From contig JADJVV010000001.1 in NCBI GenBank assembly GCA_016710435.1, forward strand, positions 434,001 through 498,000: a stretch of 64,000 bases of DNA, written 5' to 3'. Source of the DNA: Hyphomicrobiales bacterium (lineage in GTDB: Bacteria; Pseudomonadota; Alphaproteobacteria; Rhizobiales; Aestuariivirgaceae). A model generated the notes under the pieces. The model saw nothing but the letters and a program-made list of their open reading frames with translations, did not search any database and had not been told where the DNA came from. Each line of letters begins with the position of its first letter. The first letter of the stretch is position 1. Shown one piece after another: positions 63,536 to 64,000 of the stretch. Made by a program: the position numbers and the translations under genes.

Positions 63536-63568
63536 GGGCAGCCCGCAAGGGCTGTCCTGTTTGTTTTT
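63536..63568 (+). terminator. Intrinsic terminator of the SH3-domain gene
   Basis: GGGCAGCCC-GCAA-GGGCTGTCC (63536-63557; nine pairs, one G-U, GCAA tetraloop) followed by TGTTTGTTTTT. Confidence 0.9.
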
Positions 63569-63614
63569 GCACACATGTCTGGTTAGTCTCAGCCCCCTTG
63601 CAGGAGTTCCCGAC

Positions 63615-64000
63615 ATGGCCAAGCGCAACGACAGCCTCATCGCCACACTCGCTGAACGCTTCACCGCAAACAGGCCGCGCCATGACGGCGTGGCATGGGA
63701 TGCCGTGGCGGCGAAACTCGCAGGCAACGCCAAGGCCCTCGCCGCACTCGACGCCATGGAGACGAGCGGCGGGGAACCTGACGTCACCGGCATCGATGCC
63801 GCATCGGGCAAGATCATCTTCTGTGATTGCGCCGCGGAAAGCCCGTCGGGCCGCCGCAGCCTGTGCTTCGACAAGGCTGCGCGCGATGGGCGCAAAGAGA
63901 ACAAGCCCAAGGGCAGCGCGCTGGAAACGGCGAAAGAGATGGGCATCGACCTGCTGACGGAAGACGAATACCGCGCCCTGCAAAGGCTCGGCACCTTCGA
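63615..64000 (+). CDS. DUF4256 family protein (3' end outside window)
   Basis: At least 128 codons, still open at the window edge. The family signature is clear: LDAMETSGGEPDVTGID, then IIFCDCAAESPSGRRSLCFD and ALETAKEMGIDLLTEDEYRAL. Function unknown. CAGGAG nine bases before ATG 63615. Other open frames over the same bases, on both strands, are shadows. Confidence 0.85.
   Translation, partial: MAKRNDSLIATLAERFTANRPRHDGVAWDAVAAKLAGNAKALAALDAMETSGGEPDVTGIDAASGKIIFCDCAAESPSGRRSLCFDKAARDGRKENKPKGSALETAKEMGIDLLTEDEYRALQRLGTF

Noticed and set aside
63498..63994. Long minus-strand frames at the right edge
   Set aside because: They are antisense to the DUF4256 gene, whose family signature on the plus strand is unmistakable.

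Overview
The window is chromosomal DNA of a high-GC alphaproteobacterium, most likely of the order Hyphomicrobiales (Rhizobiales). This rests on gene content and order: a separate F0 ATP synthase operon (I-a-c-b'-b), the block yebC-ruvCAB-ybgC-tolQRAB-pal-cpoB-tilS-ftsH-folP-glmM, a DUF4164-zapA pair divergent from transketolase, and an alphaproteobacterial-type heat-shock promoter in front of ftsH. I saw no rRNA, tRNA, CRISPR array, insertion sequence or phage gene. The species cannot be named from what is visible.

Layout. 0-5 kb: the 3' end of smc, a VanW-like protein, a HAD hydrolase and a membrane-bound LytTR regulator behind an AT-rich leader. 4.6-7.4 kb: F0 ATP synthase operon with a consensus promoter and a bidirectional terminator. 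7.4-11 kb: three-gene molybdenum hydroxylase operon. 11-15.8 kb: glycine cleavage operon gcvT-gcvH-gcvP behind a tandem glycine riboswitch. 15.9-17.5 kb: an outer-membrane barrel protein and an EamA transporter. 17.5-33.7 kb: a long minus-strand run for cell-envelope constriction (Tol-Pal, with two pal genes in tandem), Holliday-junction resolution (ruvCAB), tRNA modification (tilS), membrane proteolysis (ftsH), folate (folP) and amino-sugar (glmM) synthesis. 33.8-38.5 kb: a DUF1194 protein and a polyamine-type ABC transporter lacking its ATPase gene. 38.5-39.9 kb: a YmdB-like phosphoesterase and 5-formyl-THF cyclo-ligase.

40-57.4 kb is more accessory: a type III polyketide synthase coupled to an isoprenylcysteine-methyltransferase-like enzyme, a large secreted DUF11/prealbumin-like protein, a divergent PdxR/PNPOx-like pair, a second DUF1194 protein, a PCu(A)C copper chaperone, two tandem M20 dipeptidases, an SLC13-type anion transporter coupled to a double-domain universal stress protein, a Sel1-repeat protein paired with a degenerate ThiE-like protein, an Fsr-like MFS exporter and a glycosyltransferase. 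57.4-64 kb returns to core genes: pgk, tkt, DUF4164, zapA, two small secreted proteins and the start of a DUF4256 gene.

The strongest leads for something undescribed are two non-coding, densely hairpin-forming stretches (41613-41823 and 58614-59326). The second lies between tkt and pgk, where gap is often found in relatives. Other points of interest are the polyketide/methyltransferase pair, the duplicated pal, the transporter-stress-protein pair and the degenerate ThiE-like protein.
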